Positions 14,357 through 23,189 are shown, counted from the stretch's first letter. The stretch: 32,164 nt of DNA from Tepidanaerobacteraceae bacterium (GCA_024655905.1 JANLFP010000017.1:1-32164), one strand, 5' to 3'. Made by a program: numbers and translations. Notes: generated by a model from the letters alone, not told the origin.

Positions 14357-17329
14357 ATGAGGGACTTAAAAAAAATTTTAATAGACTTAATTCAGAATGA
14401 AGACAAAAATAATCCTTATACTGATGCACAGCTGGCTAAAAAATTAAATATCAGCAGATACGAAGTTACAATTTTAAGAAATGAACTTAACATCCCTAAT
14501 TCCAGGGATAGGCTTAAACCCGTATTATCGAACCGAATTAGAGAATTAATGTCAAGCAAATGGAAGATATCTACTGCAGGACTTGCAAGAGAATTAAAAA
14601 AACAGGGGTTTGATGTTTCGAGATTTTTGGTGGATCAAATAAAAAAAGAAATAAAAAAAACCGATATGGATGTCAATGATGTAGAAACTGATAATTCTAC
14701 ACAAAATGAAACAATCTCTCAAATTAAATCAACATCCTTTAATGAAATTATTGGTTTTGAAGGAAGCCTGAAGCCACAAATTCAACAGGCAAAAGCTGCA
14801 ATTTTATATCCTCCGCATGGATTAAATACTTTGATTCTTGGTCCCACGGGTTCGGGTAAATCATGCCTGGCTCAGGCGATGTATCAGTTTGCCATAGAGT
14901 CAAATTCACTTGCTCCAGATTCTCCTTTTATTACTTTTAATTGTGCGGATTATGCCGAAAACTCTCAATTGCTTTTATCGCAGCTATTTGGCCATGTTAA
15001 AGGTGCTTTTACCGGGGCTCATGAACATAAAAAAGGGCTTATAGAAAAAGCCAACAGAGGTATCCTGTTTCTGGATGAAGTTCATCGATTGCCTCCGGAA
15101 GGTCAGGAGCTATTGTACTTTTTTATGGATACAGGTAAATTTAGAAAATTGGGGGATACTGAGACCGTTCACAGCAGTAATGTTATGATAATCGCAGCGA
15201 CTACGGAAGATATAGAATCGTCGTTATTAATGCCGTTTCGTCGAAGAATCCCTATGATAATCGAATTGCCGTCTCTATCATCAAGGCCTTTGGTAGAACG
15301 TTATGAAATAATAAAAGCGTTTTTTAAAAAAGAAGCCAACAGAATAGGAATCAGCATAAAAGTTTCAAAAGAGGCATTGAGAGTACTGCTTTTATATGAC
15401 TGTCCCGGCAATATAGGGCAACTTCAGAGCGATATTCAGGTGTCATGTGCCCGGGGATTTTTGTTATATAAAAGCAACAGGCAAAAAATCATAGAAATCG
15501 ATTTTACTGATTTACCAGCGCATGCAAGAAAAGCCATGTTGAAAATGGACAGTAGAAATTCTGAAGCAGAAAAGTATTTTGAAAGCGGTTTTGTAGTGGT
15601 GCCAGGGATGACATCTTCAAAAATCATACAACAAGATAATATGCATCCGCAAGATATTTATGATTATATTGAGAAAGAATATGAGGAACTGCAGCAACAG
15701 GGCTTGAGTTTGGAAATGATAAATAGATTTATTGGTGGGGAATTGGAGATAAAATTCCAACAACTTACAAAAAACTTAAAAAATGACACGTTAAATCTTA
15801 CCAAACAGGATCTGGCCAACATTGTGGGAAAAGATGTGGTAGAGGTTTCTGAAATAATGACAAAATTGGCTGAAAACAAACTCGGAACAATGGAAAATCA
15901 TCTTTTTTACTGTCTTGCGATACATTTAAGTACTACTTTGGAACGTATAAAACAGGGCAAACCCATCATTAATCCACAGTTGGATAAAATAAAAAGCGAT
16001 TACGAGATGGAGTTTAATATTGCACGAGAAATGGTGCATGCTGTTGAGAGTTACATTGGATACAAACTGCCTGAAGATGAGATAGGTTTTATAGCAATGT
16101 ATCTCAGAACTATAACAAATCCCAAAAGCATGAAAAAGGGAAGGATAGGCGTGATAGTAATCACCCATGGACGCGTAGCTACATCCATTTGCGAGGTAGT
16201 CAGCAGGTTGCTGGGAATTAATCATGCCCAGAGCATAGACATGTCTCTGGAAGAAAAGCCTGAATCTGCATTAAACAGAACACTCAATTTGGTAAAAGAA
16301 GTAAATGAAGGGAAAGGAGTTCTCTTGCTGGTCGATATGGGGTCATTGTTAACGTTCGGCGAGATTATAACCCAAGAGACCGGGATACCAACCAGAACTA
16401 TTGGCAGGGTTGATACAATAATGGTTTTGGAAGCGGTTAGAAAGGCCATATTGCCCGATGCTGACCTGGATGAAATAGCCGAAAGCATTGATAAAAATAT
16501 AAAAAATCTTACTACTTACCGCCCTTTTAAGGTTGCAAATATTCAAAACCAAAAAGCGATAATTACAATCTGCATAACCGGCAGAGGTACAGCAAAGAAA
16601 CTAAAAGCACTCATAGAGAACATAATTTTGGAAATAGATAAAGATAATTCAGAAAAGATTGACATAATACCGTTAGGAGTTATTGGCACTGAAGAATTAA
16701 CCGCTAATATTTATAAGATTAAATCTGAAAAGAATATTGTCGCCATTGTAGGCACGGTAAATCCCAATGTGCCGGATATTCCCTTTATTTCAATCGAAGA
16801 AATAATTAATGGATCTTTCATAAATAAAATAAAAAACATTTTTAATTTTGCCGTTCTTCCCGAAATAAAAGTGAGAAATGAGGTATCCGGGTCAGCATTG
16901 TCCGACACTATCAATAAAAAACTTATAATGTTAAAACCAGATTTAAATACAAAATCTGAAGTCATAGAAAATCTTGTGAATTTGTTGGTTAAAGAAAAAT
17001 ATGTCAAACCCGATTTTTTAATGGATGTTTACAGGAGAGAGATGCTGAGTTCTACACTTGTAAGAGATAACGTTGCTTTTCCTCATGGCAGTCTGCAAAA
17101 TGTATTAAAGTCCGCCATTGCAGTAGCATTGCTCAAAAAGCCGATTGAGTGGGCTGAAGGAAAATATGTCGAGATGGTTTTTTTGATAGCTCTGAAGGAG
17201 GATTCGAAAGAAATAATTCTGGAGCTTTACAACTTGGTAAGGAATAAAGAGTTTATTGTTAGAGCAAAAAAATCTGTGACGCCGGAAGAACTTGCAAAAC
17301 TTTTATTACAGACAAAGAGTCAGCGGTAA
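14357..17329 (+). CDS. LevR-like sigma-54 activator with PTS regulatory domains
   Basis: A 990-residue enhancer-binding protein. Order of domains: N-terminal helix-turn-helix region (about 1-90); AAA+ sigma-54 interaction domain with Walker A GPTGSGKS (162-169), the sigma-54 contact loop GAFTGA (216-221) and Walker B LFLDEVHR (D240/E241); a PRD (about 440-590) with H in FYCLAIHLS; a mannose-type EIIA domain with H604 in VITHGR; a GatB-like EIIB segment (ITICITGRGTAKK); and a C-terminal fructose/mannitol-type EIIA domain with H910 in VAFPHG. Such proteins turn on a PTS operon with RpoN, gated by phosphorylation from HPr and EIIB. The second usual PRD histidine position reads FIAMYL, with tyrosine. 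The EIIB-like cysteine is not evident. It almost certainly controls the operon starting at 17425. Confidence 0.93.
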   Translation: MRDLKKILIDLIQNEDKNNPYTDAQLAKKLNISRYEVTILRNELNIPNSRDRLKPVLSNRIRELMSSKWKISTAGLARELKKQGFDVSRFLVDQIKKEIKKTDMDVNDVETDNSTQNETISQIKSTSFNEIIGFEGSLKPQIQQAKAAILYPPHGLNTLILGPTGSGKSCLAQAMYQFAIESNSLAPDSPFITFNCADYAENSQLLLSQLFGHVKGAFTGAHEHKKGLIEKANRGILFLDEVHRLPPEGQELLYFFMDTGKFRKLGDTETVHSSNVMIIAATTEDIESSLLMPFRRRIPMIIELPSLSSRPLVERYEIIKAFFKKEANRIGISIKVSKEALRVLLLYDCPGNIGQLQSDIQVSCARGFLLYKSNRQKIIEIDFTDLPAHARKAMLKMDSRNSEAEKYFESGFVVVPGMTSSKIIQQDNMHPQDIYDYIEKEYEELQQQGLSLEMINRFIGGELEIKFQQLTKNLKNDTLNLTKQDLANIVGKDVVEVSEIMTKLAENKLGTMENHLFYCLAIHLSTTLERIKQGKPIINPQLDKIKSDYEMEFNIAREMVHAVESYIGYKLPEDEIGFIAMYLRTITNPKSMKKGRIGVIVITHGRVATSICEVVSRLLGINHAQSIDMSLEEKPESALNRTLNLVKEVNEGKGVLLLVDMGSLLTFGEIITQETGIPTRTIGRVDTIMVLEAVRKAILPDADLDEIAESIDKNIKNLTTYRPFKVANIQNQKAIITICITGRGTAKKLKALIENIILEIDKDNSEKIDIIPLGVIGTEELTANIYKIKSEKNIVAIVGTVNPNVPDIPFISIEEIINGSFINKIKNIFNFAVLPEIKVRNEVSGSALSDTINKKLIMLKPDLNTKSEVIENLVNLLVKEKYVKPDFLMDVYRREMLSSTLVRDNVAFPHGSLQNVLKSAIAVALLKKPIEWAEGKYVEMVFLIALKEDSKEIILELYNLVRNKEFIVRAKKSVTPEELAKLLLQTKSQR

Positions 17330-17348
17330 AACCAAACCTGCAGAAAAC

Positions 17349-17364
17349 TGGCATATAATTTGCT
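17349..17364 (+). promoter_or_regulatory. Sigma-54 (-24/-12) promoter of the PTS operon
   Basis: TGGCATATAATTTGCT fits TGGCA-N6-TTGCW with GG and GC ten bases apart. It lies 61 bases before the EIIA start and directly after the LevR-like activator gene, so this is the expected target promoter. Activator sites probably lie inside the 3' end of the activator gene. Confidence 0.88.
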
Positions 17365-17424
17365 TTATATAAATAATCATCTAAAAAATTTTTTAACATC
17401 AAAAGCATGGAGGTAAATGAGAAA

Positions 17425-17883
17425 ATGGATTTATTAGATCCTGAGCTGATTCAGTTGAATATGGATGCAGGCTCTCATGAAGAAATAATAAAAAAGCTGG
17501 CTGGTATACTGATGGAAAAAGGATATGTTAAGGAAAGCTACCTAGAGTCTGTTCTGGAAAGAGAAAAAAGATTCCCTACCGGTATCTCAATGGGCGAAGT
17601 GAATGTTGCCATTCCGCATACAGATGCAAAACATGTTATTAAAACGGGCATGGCTATTGCCATATTGAATAATCCGGTTAAATTCAATATAATGGATGAC
17701 CCGAAGAATGAAGTTGAAACAAAGCTAGTATTTATGCTGGCCATCAAAGACCCCGAACTGCAACTCAAATTGCTGGGACACTTAGCATCAATGTTCCGAA
17801 ATAAAGATTTGCTAATAAGCTTAAAAGAAGCTAAATATAAAAATGATGTAATCAAAATTTTCGAATCCATAAATTTGGTTTGA
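17425..17883 (+). CDS. PTS EIIA component, fructose/galactitol type
   Basis: A 152-residue EIIA of the PTS_EIIA_2 family. The phosphorylated histidine is H65 in VNVAIPHTD, preceded by RFPTGISMGEV; the C-terminal pattern VFMLAIKDPELQLKLLGHLA is typical. It passes phosphate from HPr to the EIIB encoded next. An in-frame ATG at 17407 exists, but the GGAGGT at 17409-17414 lies inside that start and is well spaced for the ATG at 17425, so I chose 17425. First gene of the sigma-54 operon; EIIB starts ~60 bases on. Confidence 0.93.
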   Translation: MDLLDPELIQLNMDAGSHEEIIKKLAGILMEKGYVKESYLESVLEREKRFPTGISMGEVNVAIPHTDAKHVIKTGMAIAILNNPVKFNIMDDPKNEVETKLVFMLAIKDPELQLKLLGHLASMFRNKDLLISLKEAKYKNDVIKIFESINLV

Positions 17884-17944
17884 TATTTTGCTTTTAAAAA
17901 GAATACCATTGTAAGAAATTATGGAGAAAAGGAGGTGAAAGAAA

Positions 17945-18241
17945 ATGCCGGTAAGATTGCTAATAGTCTGTGGAAGTGGTATTGTGACATCCACAATTTT
18001 AGAACAAAGAATCAGAGAAATTGCGGAAAGCGAAGATCTCAATATTACCATCCGGAAGATAGGCATATCTGCGCTTAACAATTGGATAGGCGAAGCAGAC
18101 TTGGTTATTACCACATCCAGGTATATTGAAGATGTGCCAAATGTGAGAATTATATCAGGTGCACCTGTAATCTCTGGTATAGGTGAAGAAAAGTTCGTAG
18201 CGGAATTTGTGAAAGTTGTTAAAGAACTGCAGGGCCGATAA
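17945..18241 (+). CDS. PTS EIIB component, galactitol (GatB) type
   Basis: A 98-residue EIIB. The phosphocysteine is C9 in the loop LLIVCGSGIVTST, and the rest has the compact alpha/beta pattern of GatB (DLVITTSRYIEDVPNVRIIS). It takes phosphate from EIIA and donates it to the sugar during transport through the EIIC encoded next. AAAGGAGGTG precedes the ATG. Standard gat order A-B-C. Confidence 0.94.
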   Translation: MPVRLLIVCGSGIVTSTILEQRIREIAESEDLNITIRKIGISALNNWIGEADLVITTSRYIEDVPNVRIISGAPVISGIGEEKFVAEFVKVVKELQGR

Positions 18242-18271
18242 AATCAAAAAATAAAGAGAGGCGAATTATGT

Positions 18272-19537
18272 ATGAATTTATTGACGATTGTGAAGTATAT
18301 TACTGATTCTTTAGGGCCTATGGTTGTAATGCCATTATTTCTTGTACTTCTGGGTTTGGCGTTTAGAATGCCTCTTCTTAAAGCGCTCAGAGCAGGATTA
18401 TTGGTTGGTATCGGATTTAAAGGCATCAGTCTTGTAACCGGTCTGTTAATGACATCCGTAAGCCCGGCTATCAATGCTATGTCATCAAAAGTAGGTGTGA
18501 ATTTCCCCATTATAGATATGGGATTTCAAACAGTAGGAAGTGCAGCATGGGCAACTCCCATAGCTCCTTTAATTATTCCTGTTGCTATAGCAGTTAATTT
18601 AGTAATGCTTACGCTTGGATGGACTAAAACGCTTAATATCGATATTTGGAACATGTTCCACTTTATCCTTGCCGGTGCTCTCGCTTATTTAATTTCCGGA
18701 AGCATTATAGTATCTCTTGTTATAGGGGCTATTTTCTGCATTATAGCTTTGCTAATTGCCGATTGGGATTCAAAGCGCTGGCAGGAATATTTTGGGTTGG
18801 AAGGAACGAGTTGTACTACTCTGGCTATGATGCCCAATATCTTTATTGTAATTCTTGTAAATAAAATCATTCAATTAATCCCTGGTATTCGAGACCTGGA
18901 TATTAACCCCAAAAACTTCAAAAAGTTAAGCGGGATTGGTGATCCTATTCTTTTGGGCCTTATTATCGGCATTATAATCGGTGCCATAGGTGGTTTGCCC
19001 ATTGATCAAATTTTAAATACAGGTGTCGGCATTTCAGCAGCGATGGTTTTGTTACCGAGGATCGTAAGTCTTTTAATGGAAGGTTTAACTCCAATATCAA
19101 AACAGGCCTTTGCTTTTATGAAAGAGAAATATAAAGATAAAGAAATTCTTATTGGCATGGATGTGGCTTTGGGTTTGGGCGATCCCGTTGTAATAGCCTG
19201 TGCTACAATTTCAATTCCGGTATTTTTAGGCATTGCCATTATTCTGCCGGGAAACGGCTGGCTTCCCATAATCACCCTTTCTTGCCTGGCATACTGGTGT
19301 GTAGCTGCGGCCGCCTATTCAAACGGTAATTTGTTCAGAGCTTTGGTTTCCATGGCTGTATTTGCAGTGGTACAGTGTTACACGATTACTACAGTGGCAC
19401 CATTGATTACCAAACTTGTTATTTGGGCTAATGTCGCAATTCCTCAGGGGGCTACTTTAATAGCCGGAGGGCCACCAGAAAACCCGTTGCTCCTTTTAAT
19501 AAAACCGGTTCTTAGCTTGTTTGGATTCGGGAACTGA
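18272..19537 (+). CDS. PTS EIIC permease, galactitol (GatC) type
   Basis: A 421-residue integral membrane permease of the PTS-GatC family, with about ten hydrophobic segments. Conserved patterns include MGFQTVGSAAWATPIAPLII and ALGLGDPVVIACATISIPV. It transports a polyol-like or sugar-acid substrate, phosphorylated on entry by EIIB. The ATG at 18272 is in frame; an ATG four bases before it is in another frame. Ribosome site AGAGAGG. The GatC family covers several substrates, so galactitol itself is not proven. Confidence 0.93.
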   Translation: MNLLTIVKYITDSLGPMVVMPLFLVLLGLAFRMPLLKALRAGLLVGIGFKGISLVTGLLMTSVSPAINAMSSKVGVNFPIIDMGFQTVGSAAWATPIAPLIIPVAIAVNLVMLTLGWTKTLNIDIWNMFHFILAGALAYLISGSIIVSLVIGAIFCIIALLIADWDSKRWQEYFGLEGTSCTTLAMMPNIFIVILVNKIIQLIPGIRDLDINPKNFKKLSGIGDPILLGLIIGIIIGAIGGLPIDQILNTGVGISAAMVLLPRIVSLLMEGLTPISKQAFAFMKEKYKDKEILIGMDVALGLGDPVVIACATISIPVFLGIAIILPGNGWLPIITLSCLAYWCVAAAAYSNGNLFRALVSMAVFAVVQCYTITTVAPLITKLVIWANVAIPQGATLIAGGPPENPLLLLIKPVLSLFGFGN

Positions 19538-19551
19538 AGGGATCTGAGGTT

Positions 19552-20691
19552 TTGCTATACGATATTGTTATAAGAAATGGAACAGTTGTTGATCCTAGCA
19601 GAGGCGTACACAGAAAAAAAGACATTTATATTTATCAGGATATTATAATGCCTGTTCCAAATGGCGATGAAATAAAGGCACGTCAGGTCATCGATGCAAA
19701 CGGATATTATGTGATGCCCGGATTAATCGAAAATCATACTCATGTCTTTTACGGCGGCAGCGATATAGGAATTCCTGCAGATATTGTTATGCTACCCAGC
19801 GGAGTTACTGCTGCCATTGACCAAGGTTCCACAGGCGTTGCCAATTTTGAATTTTTTTATAAGAACGTTATAAAAAATTCCATAATGAATATTAAAGCCT
19901 ATTTGAATGTTTCCGCGACTGGCATTACAACTGAAAGTTATTATGAAAACATTGATCCGAGATACTTTGACAAAGAAAAAATAAAATTTTATTGCAAAAA
20001 ATACAGTGATGCAATACTTGGATTAAAAATTAGAATCTGCAAAGATTCCTGTAAAAACATGTGCTTGAGCCCTCTAGAAAAAACAATTGAAATGGCTGAA
20101 GAAATTGGATGTCCGGTTTCGGTTCATGTTAAAGACCCGCCCGTTCCGATTCCTGAAATAGCAAAACTTCTGAGAAAAGGCGATGTGTGGATTCACATGT
20201 ACCAATTAAACGGTAATACTATTTTTAATGAGAATAATGCTATTTATAAAGAACTATATGATGCAAAGAAAAGAGGAGTTCTTTTTGATGTTGCGAGCGG
20301 GAGAAGGGGTTTTTCCTTTAACCTTATAAAAATGGCTTTTGAACAGGGCTTTAAGCCGGATCTGCTGGGTACAGATCTGGTAACCTATAACGCATATGAA
20401 CGCCCTTTATTTTCCCTGGTTTATGCAATGTCGATTTATTTAAATTTGGGCTACTCTCTGGATGAAATCGTCTCTCTCTGCACAGATGCCCCGGCAAAAG
20501 TGATGAGAATGGGCGGAGAGTTCGGCACACTGGATGCTGGGACTGTAGCCGATGTTTGTATAATGAAATTGATTGAAAAAGATGTGGAATTTCGCGACAT
20601 GTACGGTGGCAATCTTAAAGGGGACAAATTGCTTGTGCCTCAATTGACAATAAAATCCGGCAAGGTTGTATACAGAAACATTGAATTTTAG
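19552..20691 (+). CDS. Amidohydrolase/deacetylase, EF_0837 family
   Basis: A 379-residue metal-dependent hydrolase. The TTG start at 19552 follows GAGG. Metal ligands are visible: HTH in LIENHTHVF, the probable carboxylated lysine in LGLKIRI, H in VSVHVKDPP, H in WIHMYQ and D in LLGTDL. The general fold is that of dihydroorotase-like amidohydrolases; the EF_0837/AHA_3915 subgroup is often found in PTS operons and sometimes annotated as a deaminase or deacetylase. Here it lies between EIIC and a dehydrogenase, so the likely substrate is the imported, phosphorylated compound. DgaE/DgaF partner genes, often beside this family, are absent. Confidence 0.85.
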   Translation: MLYDIVIRNGTVVDPSRGVHRKKDIYIYQDIIMPVPNGDEIKARQVIDANGYYVMPGLIENHTHVFYGGSDIGIPADIVMLPSGVTAAIDQGSTGVANFEFFYKNVIKNSIMNIKAYLNVSATGITTESYYENIDPRYFDKEKIKFYCKKYSDAILGLKIRICKDSCKNMCLSPLEKTIEMAEEIGCPVSVHVKDPPVPIPEIAKLLRKGDVWIHMYQLNGNTIFNENNAIYKELYDAKKRGVLFDVASGRRGFSFNLIKMAFEQGFKPDLLGTDLVTYNAYERPLFSLVYAMSIYLNLGYSLDEIVSLCTDAPAKVMRMGGEFGTLDAGTVADVCIMKLIEKDVEFRDMYGGNLKGDKLLVPQLTIKSGKVVYRNIEF

Positions 20692-20716
20692 CATTAATAT
20701 TTGAGGAGAGATTCAG

Positions 20717-21748
20717 TTGCAGGCATTGGTACTGAACGAACATCAAAAACTCGAGCTCAGGGAATTAGAAATACCCGATCCGAGGCATGACCAAGTGAGA
20801 ATAAAAGTTAAAAGAGCGGGCATTTGTGCCACTGATATAGAATATTGGAAGCGCGGAAGCAACAGGCTTCAACTACCGGTGGTTTTAGGCCACGAAGCGT
20901 CAGGTATCGTCGATAAAGTTGGAGATGAAGTTACAAAATTCAAACCCGGAGATAGAGTAGTACCCCAGACCACATATCATATTTGTGGCAAATGTCGTTT
21001 TTGCCGGGAAGAGAGGTACAACATATGCCAAGCAAGGAAAGGCATAGGCTCAAAAGCAAATGGCGCCTTTGCAGAATATCTGGTGGTCCCTGAATCCAGC
21101 GTAATGAAAATGCCAGATCGCATGACTTTTGAAGAAGGGGCTGTCGTGGAACCTCTGGCGTGCGGGGTTCATGCCGTTGCAGAGCAAATACGAATCCCGC
21201 TGAATGCTATAGTTGTGGTATTGGGCCCAGGCCCTATAGGATTGCTGACTGCCCAGGTAGCTAAGGCTTCCGGCGCGAGAGTGGTTGTAGCCGGATTATC
21301 CTCGGATAAAAACAGATTGGAATTTGCTGAAAAGAAACTGGGTATAAATAAAGTCATAGATATTCAAAAGCAGGATATCAAAAAAATTATATATGAAATG
21401 ACAGGAAATTATGGAGCCGATGTTGTAGTGGAATGCTCTGGATCCAACAGCGCAGTGAATATGGCGCTAGATATAGCTGCAAAGAGAGGCACCGTGGTTC
21501 AGATGGGTGTGTTGAGCAAACTCGGGGAAATAGACTTTTCAAAAATCATGTTCAAAGAGCTGACGGTGATAGGCTCTCTTAGCCAAAAACCTACGGCATG
21601 GTATACTGCAATGGACTTGATAATAGACGGAAAGATTGATGTAAAAGCTGTAACAACGCATATTTTGCCTTTAAACGAATGGGAAATGGCATTCCAAATC
21701 GCGTCAAATCAAGAGGGGTTGAAGGTCCTGCTTGATCCCGAAGCATGA
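20717..21748 (+). CDS. Zinc-dependent alcohol dehydrogenase, polyol type
   Basis: A 343-residue medium-chain dehydrogenase. Catalytic zinc ligands: C37 in AGICATD, H59/E60 in LGHEASG and the later E in VVEPLACG. Structural zinc: the four cysteines of CGKCRFCREERYNIC. The NAD-binding loop is LGPGPIGLLTAQVAK. It resembles galactitol-1-phosphate, sorbitol and threonine dehydrogenases. In this operon it probably oxidises the polyol-phosphate released after transport and hydrolysis. TTG start at 20717 after GAGGAGAG. Last gene of the PTS operon, followed by a terminator. Confidence 0.92.
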   Translation: MQALVLNEHQKLELRELEIPDPRHDQVRIKVKRAGICATDIEYWKRGSNRLQLPVVLGHEASGIVDKVGDEVTKFKPGDRVVPQTTYHICGKCRFCREERYNICQARKGIGSKANGAFAEYLVVPESSVMKMPDRMTFEEGAVVEPLACGVHAVAEQIRIPLNAIVVVLGPGPIGLLTAQVAKASGARVVVAGLSSDKNRLEFAEKKLGINKVIDIQKQDIKKIIYEMTGNYGADVVVECSGSNSAVNMALDIAAKRGTVVQMGVLSKLGEIDFSKIMFKELTVIGSLSQKPTAWYTAMDLIIDGKIDVKAVTTHILPLNEWEMAFQIASNQEGLKVLLDPEA

Positions 21749-21799
21749 GCTAAAATGAAATGCGTTGCCCTTGATAATGGCAAAATTTTAATGCGATTA

Positions 21800-21831
21800 A
21801 AAAGTCCGGTTAAATCCGGACTTTTGTTTTT
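21800..21831 (+). terminator. Intrinsic terminator of the PTS operon
   Basis: AAAAGTCCGG (21800-21809), 6-base loop, CCGGACTTTT (21816-21825), then GTTTTT. A perfect 10-bp stem closes the operon. Confidence 0.93.
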
Positions 21832-21949
21832 GCAATGAATGTGGATTTATAAAATAATTGTGGCAACAGGTAAACTGAAGATTTATTATGGCATTTTATC
21901 TGAATAGTGAAAAAGGCTTACTTAAAAAACATTGTTCTACAAAGCCGAT

Positions 21950-22030
21950 CTTAAGAAATTATTAAGGTTTTTTTCACCGATTTATAACCAACAAATGATA
22001 TGCTGAAAAAAGAATTCAATATTAAATTTA
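21950..22030 (+). promoter_or_regulatory. Promoter region, copy A of a duplicated element
   Basis: Contains CTTAAGAAATTATTAAG (21950-21966): two TTAAG-type half sites 11 bases apart, as OmpR-family regulators bind. A -10-like TATGCT is at 21999-22004 with no good -35. The 81 bases align without gaps to 23350-23430 with about 12 differences. It drives the decayed cluster starting at 22107. The rest of the 21832-22106 gap shows only A/T-rich sequence. Confidence 0.65.
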
Positions 22031-22106
22031 TGTCATTATATTTAAAATAAAAATTTATAATAAAGCTGAAAAAACTATGACTATTAGATAAGGAGAGAAT
22101 GGAGGC

Positions 22107-22587
22107 ATGAAAAAACTGAATTTAATCAAACTACTGCTTGATGTATTGATGACTGCAGTGTTTACACTGATGTTTAACAAAATGGCGATTGCAGGTTTGT
22201 ATTTTCATGAAGTTGCAGGTCTTTCCCTGGGGGCTGCATTTGTTGTCCATAAAGCATTAAATTGGAAATGGATAACTCAAATTACAAAAAAATTATTTTC
22301 CCATAAATCAACCTATAATAACCGGACATCAAATTCAAGACGCTGCAAATGGCAAGAATCTATTATCGTTGAGGCAGAATGGCGGATAAGGCAATGCGGA
22401 ACATTATTGGGGCCAGAATAGTATAGAAGGTAGTCCGCGCAATGGAAAAGGATATGGGAAAATACCTGCTGAAGGGCATAATCAAAATATAAGTATAACC
22501 AAATTGCTTTATACCTACATCAGCATCATGTACGTTTCGGCGATAATCACATATTATATAGAAAAAATATTGAATCGGTATGTTTAG
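22107..22587 (+). pseudogene. DUF4405-type membrane protein, decayed
   Basis: The first ~68 codons from ATG 22107 are a clean DUF4405-type N-terminus: a hydrophobic helix (LIKLLLDVLMTAVFTLMF), then LYFHEVAGLSLGAAFVVHKALNWKWI, with histidines typical of membrane haem or metal-binding helices. After KKLFSHK the frame changes. In frame +1 the sequence continues through a stop at 22387-22389 and then reads ITKLLYTYISIMYVSAIITYYIEKIL, a plausible final membrane helix, to a TAG at 22585. The middle is missing. The full original protein would have been longer. ATG 22107 has GGAGAGAATGGAGG upstream. Confidence 0.7.
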
Positions 22588-23071
22588 AAATATGCAGTTT
22601 GGTCAACCCGAGAATATGGGCAGTATGCAAATTAAACCGCCTTCTTTCAAGAACATGAGGGAGGATATTGTTTTCGAACTGGCAAAGTATTTGGGCATAG
22701 ATACAACCAATCTTATGTTCGACCAAGTAATCAGCCTGAGAGTTGCAAAATGGCATGAATTGGAAAAACAAAACCTGTTTGGCAATTTGGATGTGCAGAC
22801 CATGCGTCAAATGGCCCGAAGAATGGGAATAGATGTTGGAAGCGTGCAAAACAGTGATATAGCAAATATATTCAAAACAAAGATGTATTACATATGTTCC
22901 AAGATCGAACTCGAAAAATCGGCGGCATTATTGAGGATTGATGCCGAAGACTTAGATGATGAAGAAATAGTAGGAGCAATTCAAGCGAAACTAAGACCGT
23001 TACCATTCCGGATGGAGTTGAAATCACCGCGTTTGAAAGAGGGGAAAAAGGAGGGGAGCAGAAAACACTAA
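22580..23071 (+). CDS. Unknown helical protein, C-terminus probably out of frame
   Basis: A 163-residue open frame I cannot name. It starts at ATG 22580, overlapping the stop of the pseudogene before it by 8 bases, and has no ribosome site, so coupling is the only likely way to start. About three loose repeats are visible, each with (L/M)GID-type turns and a following acidic helix: LAKYLGIDTTNL, ARRMGIDVGSV and ALLRIDAEDLDDEEI. After about residue 136 the composition changes to basic (LRPLPFRMELKSPRLKEG), because the natural coding frame there is another one (see 22990-23175). Probably a broken gene fused to out-of-frame sequence. Confidence 0.4.
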   Translation: MFRNMQFGQPENMGSMQIKPPSFKNMREDIVFELAKYLGIDTTNLMFDQVISLRVAKWHELEKQNLFGNLDVQTMRQMARRMGIDVGSVQNSDIANIFKTKMYYICSKIELEKSAALLRIDAEDLDDEEIVGAIQAKLRPLPFRMELKSPRLKEGKKEGSRKH

Positions 23072-23175
23072 CGCTAGACGAAATAAAAGTCGGCGATATT
23101 CTCAGAATCTGGTATTCAGACGAAAACATGAGCAACATATCAAAGGTGAATGTCATGCGTAAAACACAAAATTAG
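22990..23175 (+). pseudogene. 3' remnant of a protein with a small beta-rich domain
   Basis: In the frame different from the gene above, bases 22990-23175 encode TKTVTIPDGVEITAFERG, then KTLTLDEIKVGDILRIWYSD and ISKVNVMRKTQN, stop. This is a well-formed protein end resembling DUF5666-like or other secreted beta-barrel domains (IPDGVEI, L-x-E-I-K-V-G-D). There is no start, and the join to the helical segment at about 22990 marks a deletion or frameshift. The family is a guess. Confidence 0.55.
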
Positions 23176-23189
23176 CCCGTGAAAGCTGC

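Noticed and set aside
22580-23071. Calling the 163-codon frame an intact gene
   Set aside because: Its last ~27 codons run in the wrong frame through a well-formed protein end that continues to 23175, and it has no ribosome site.
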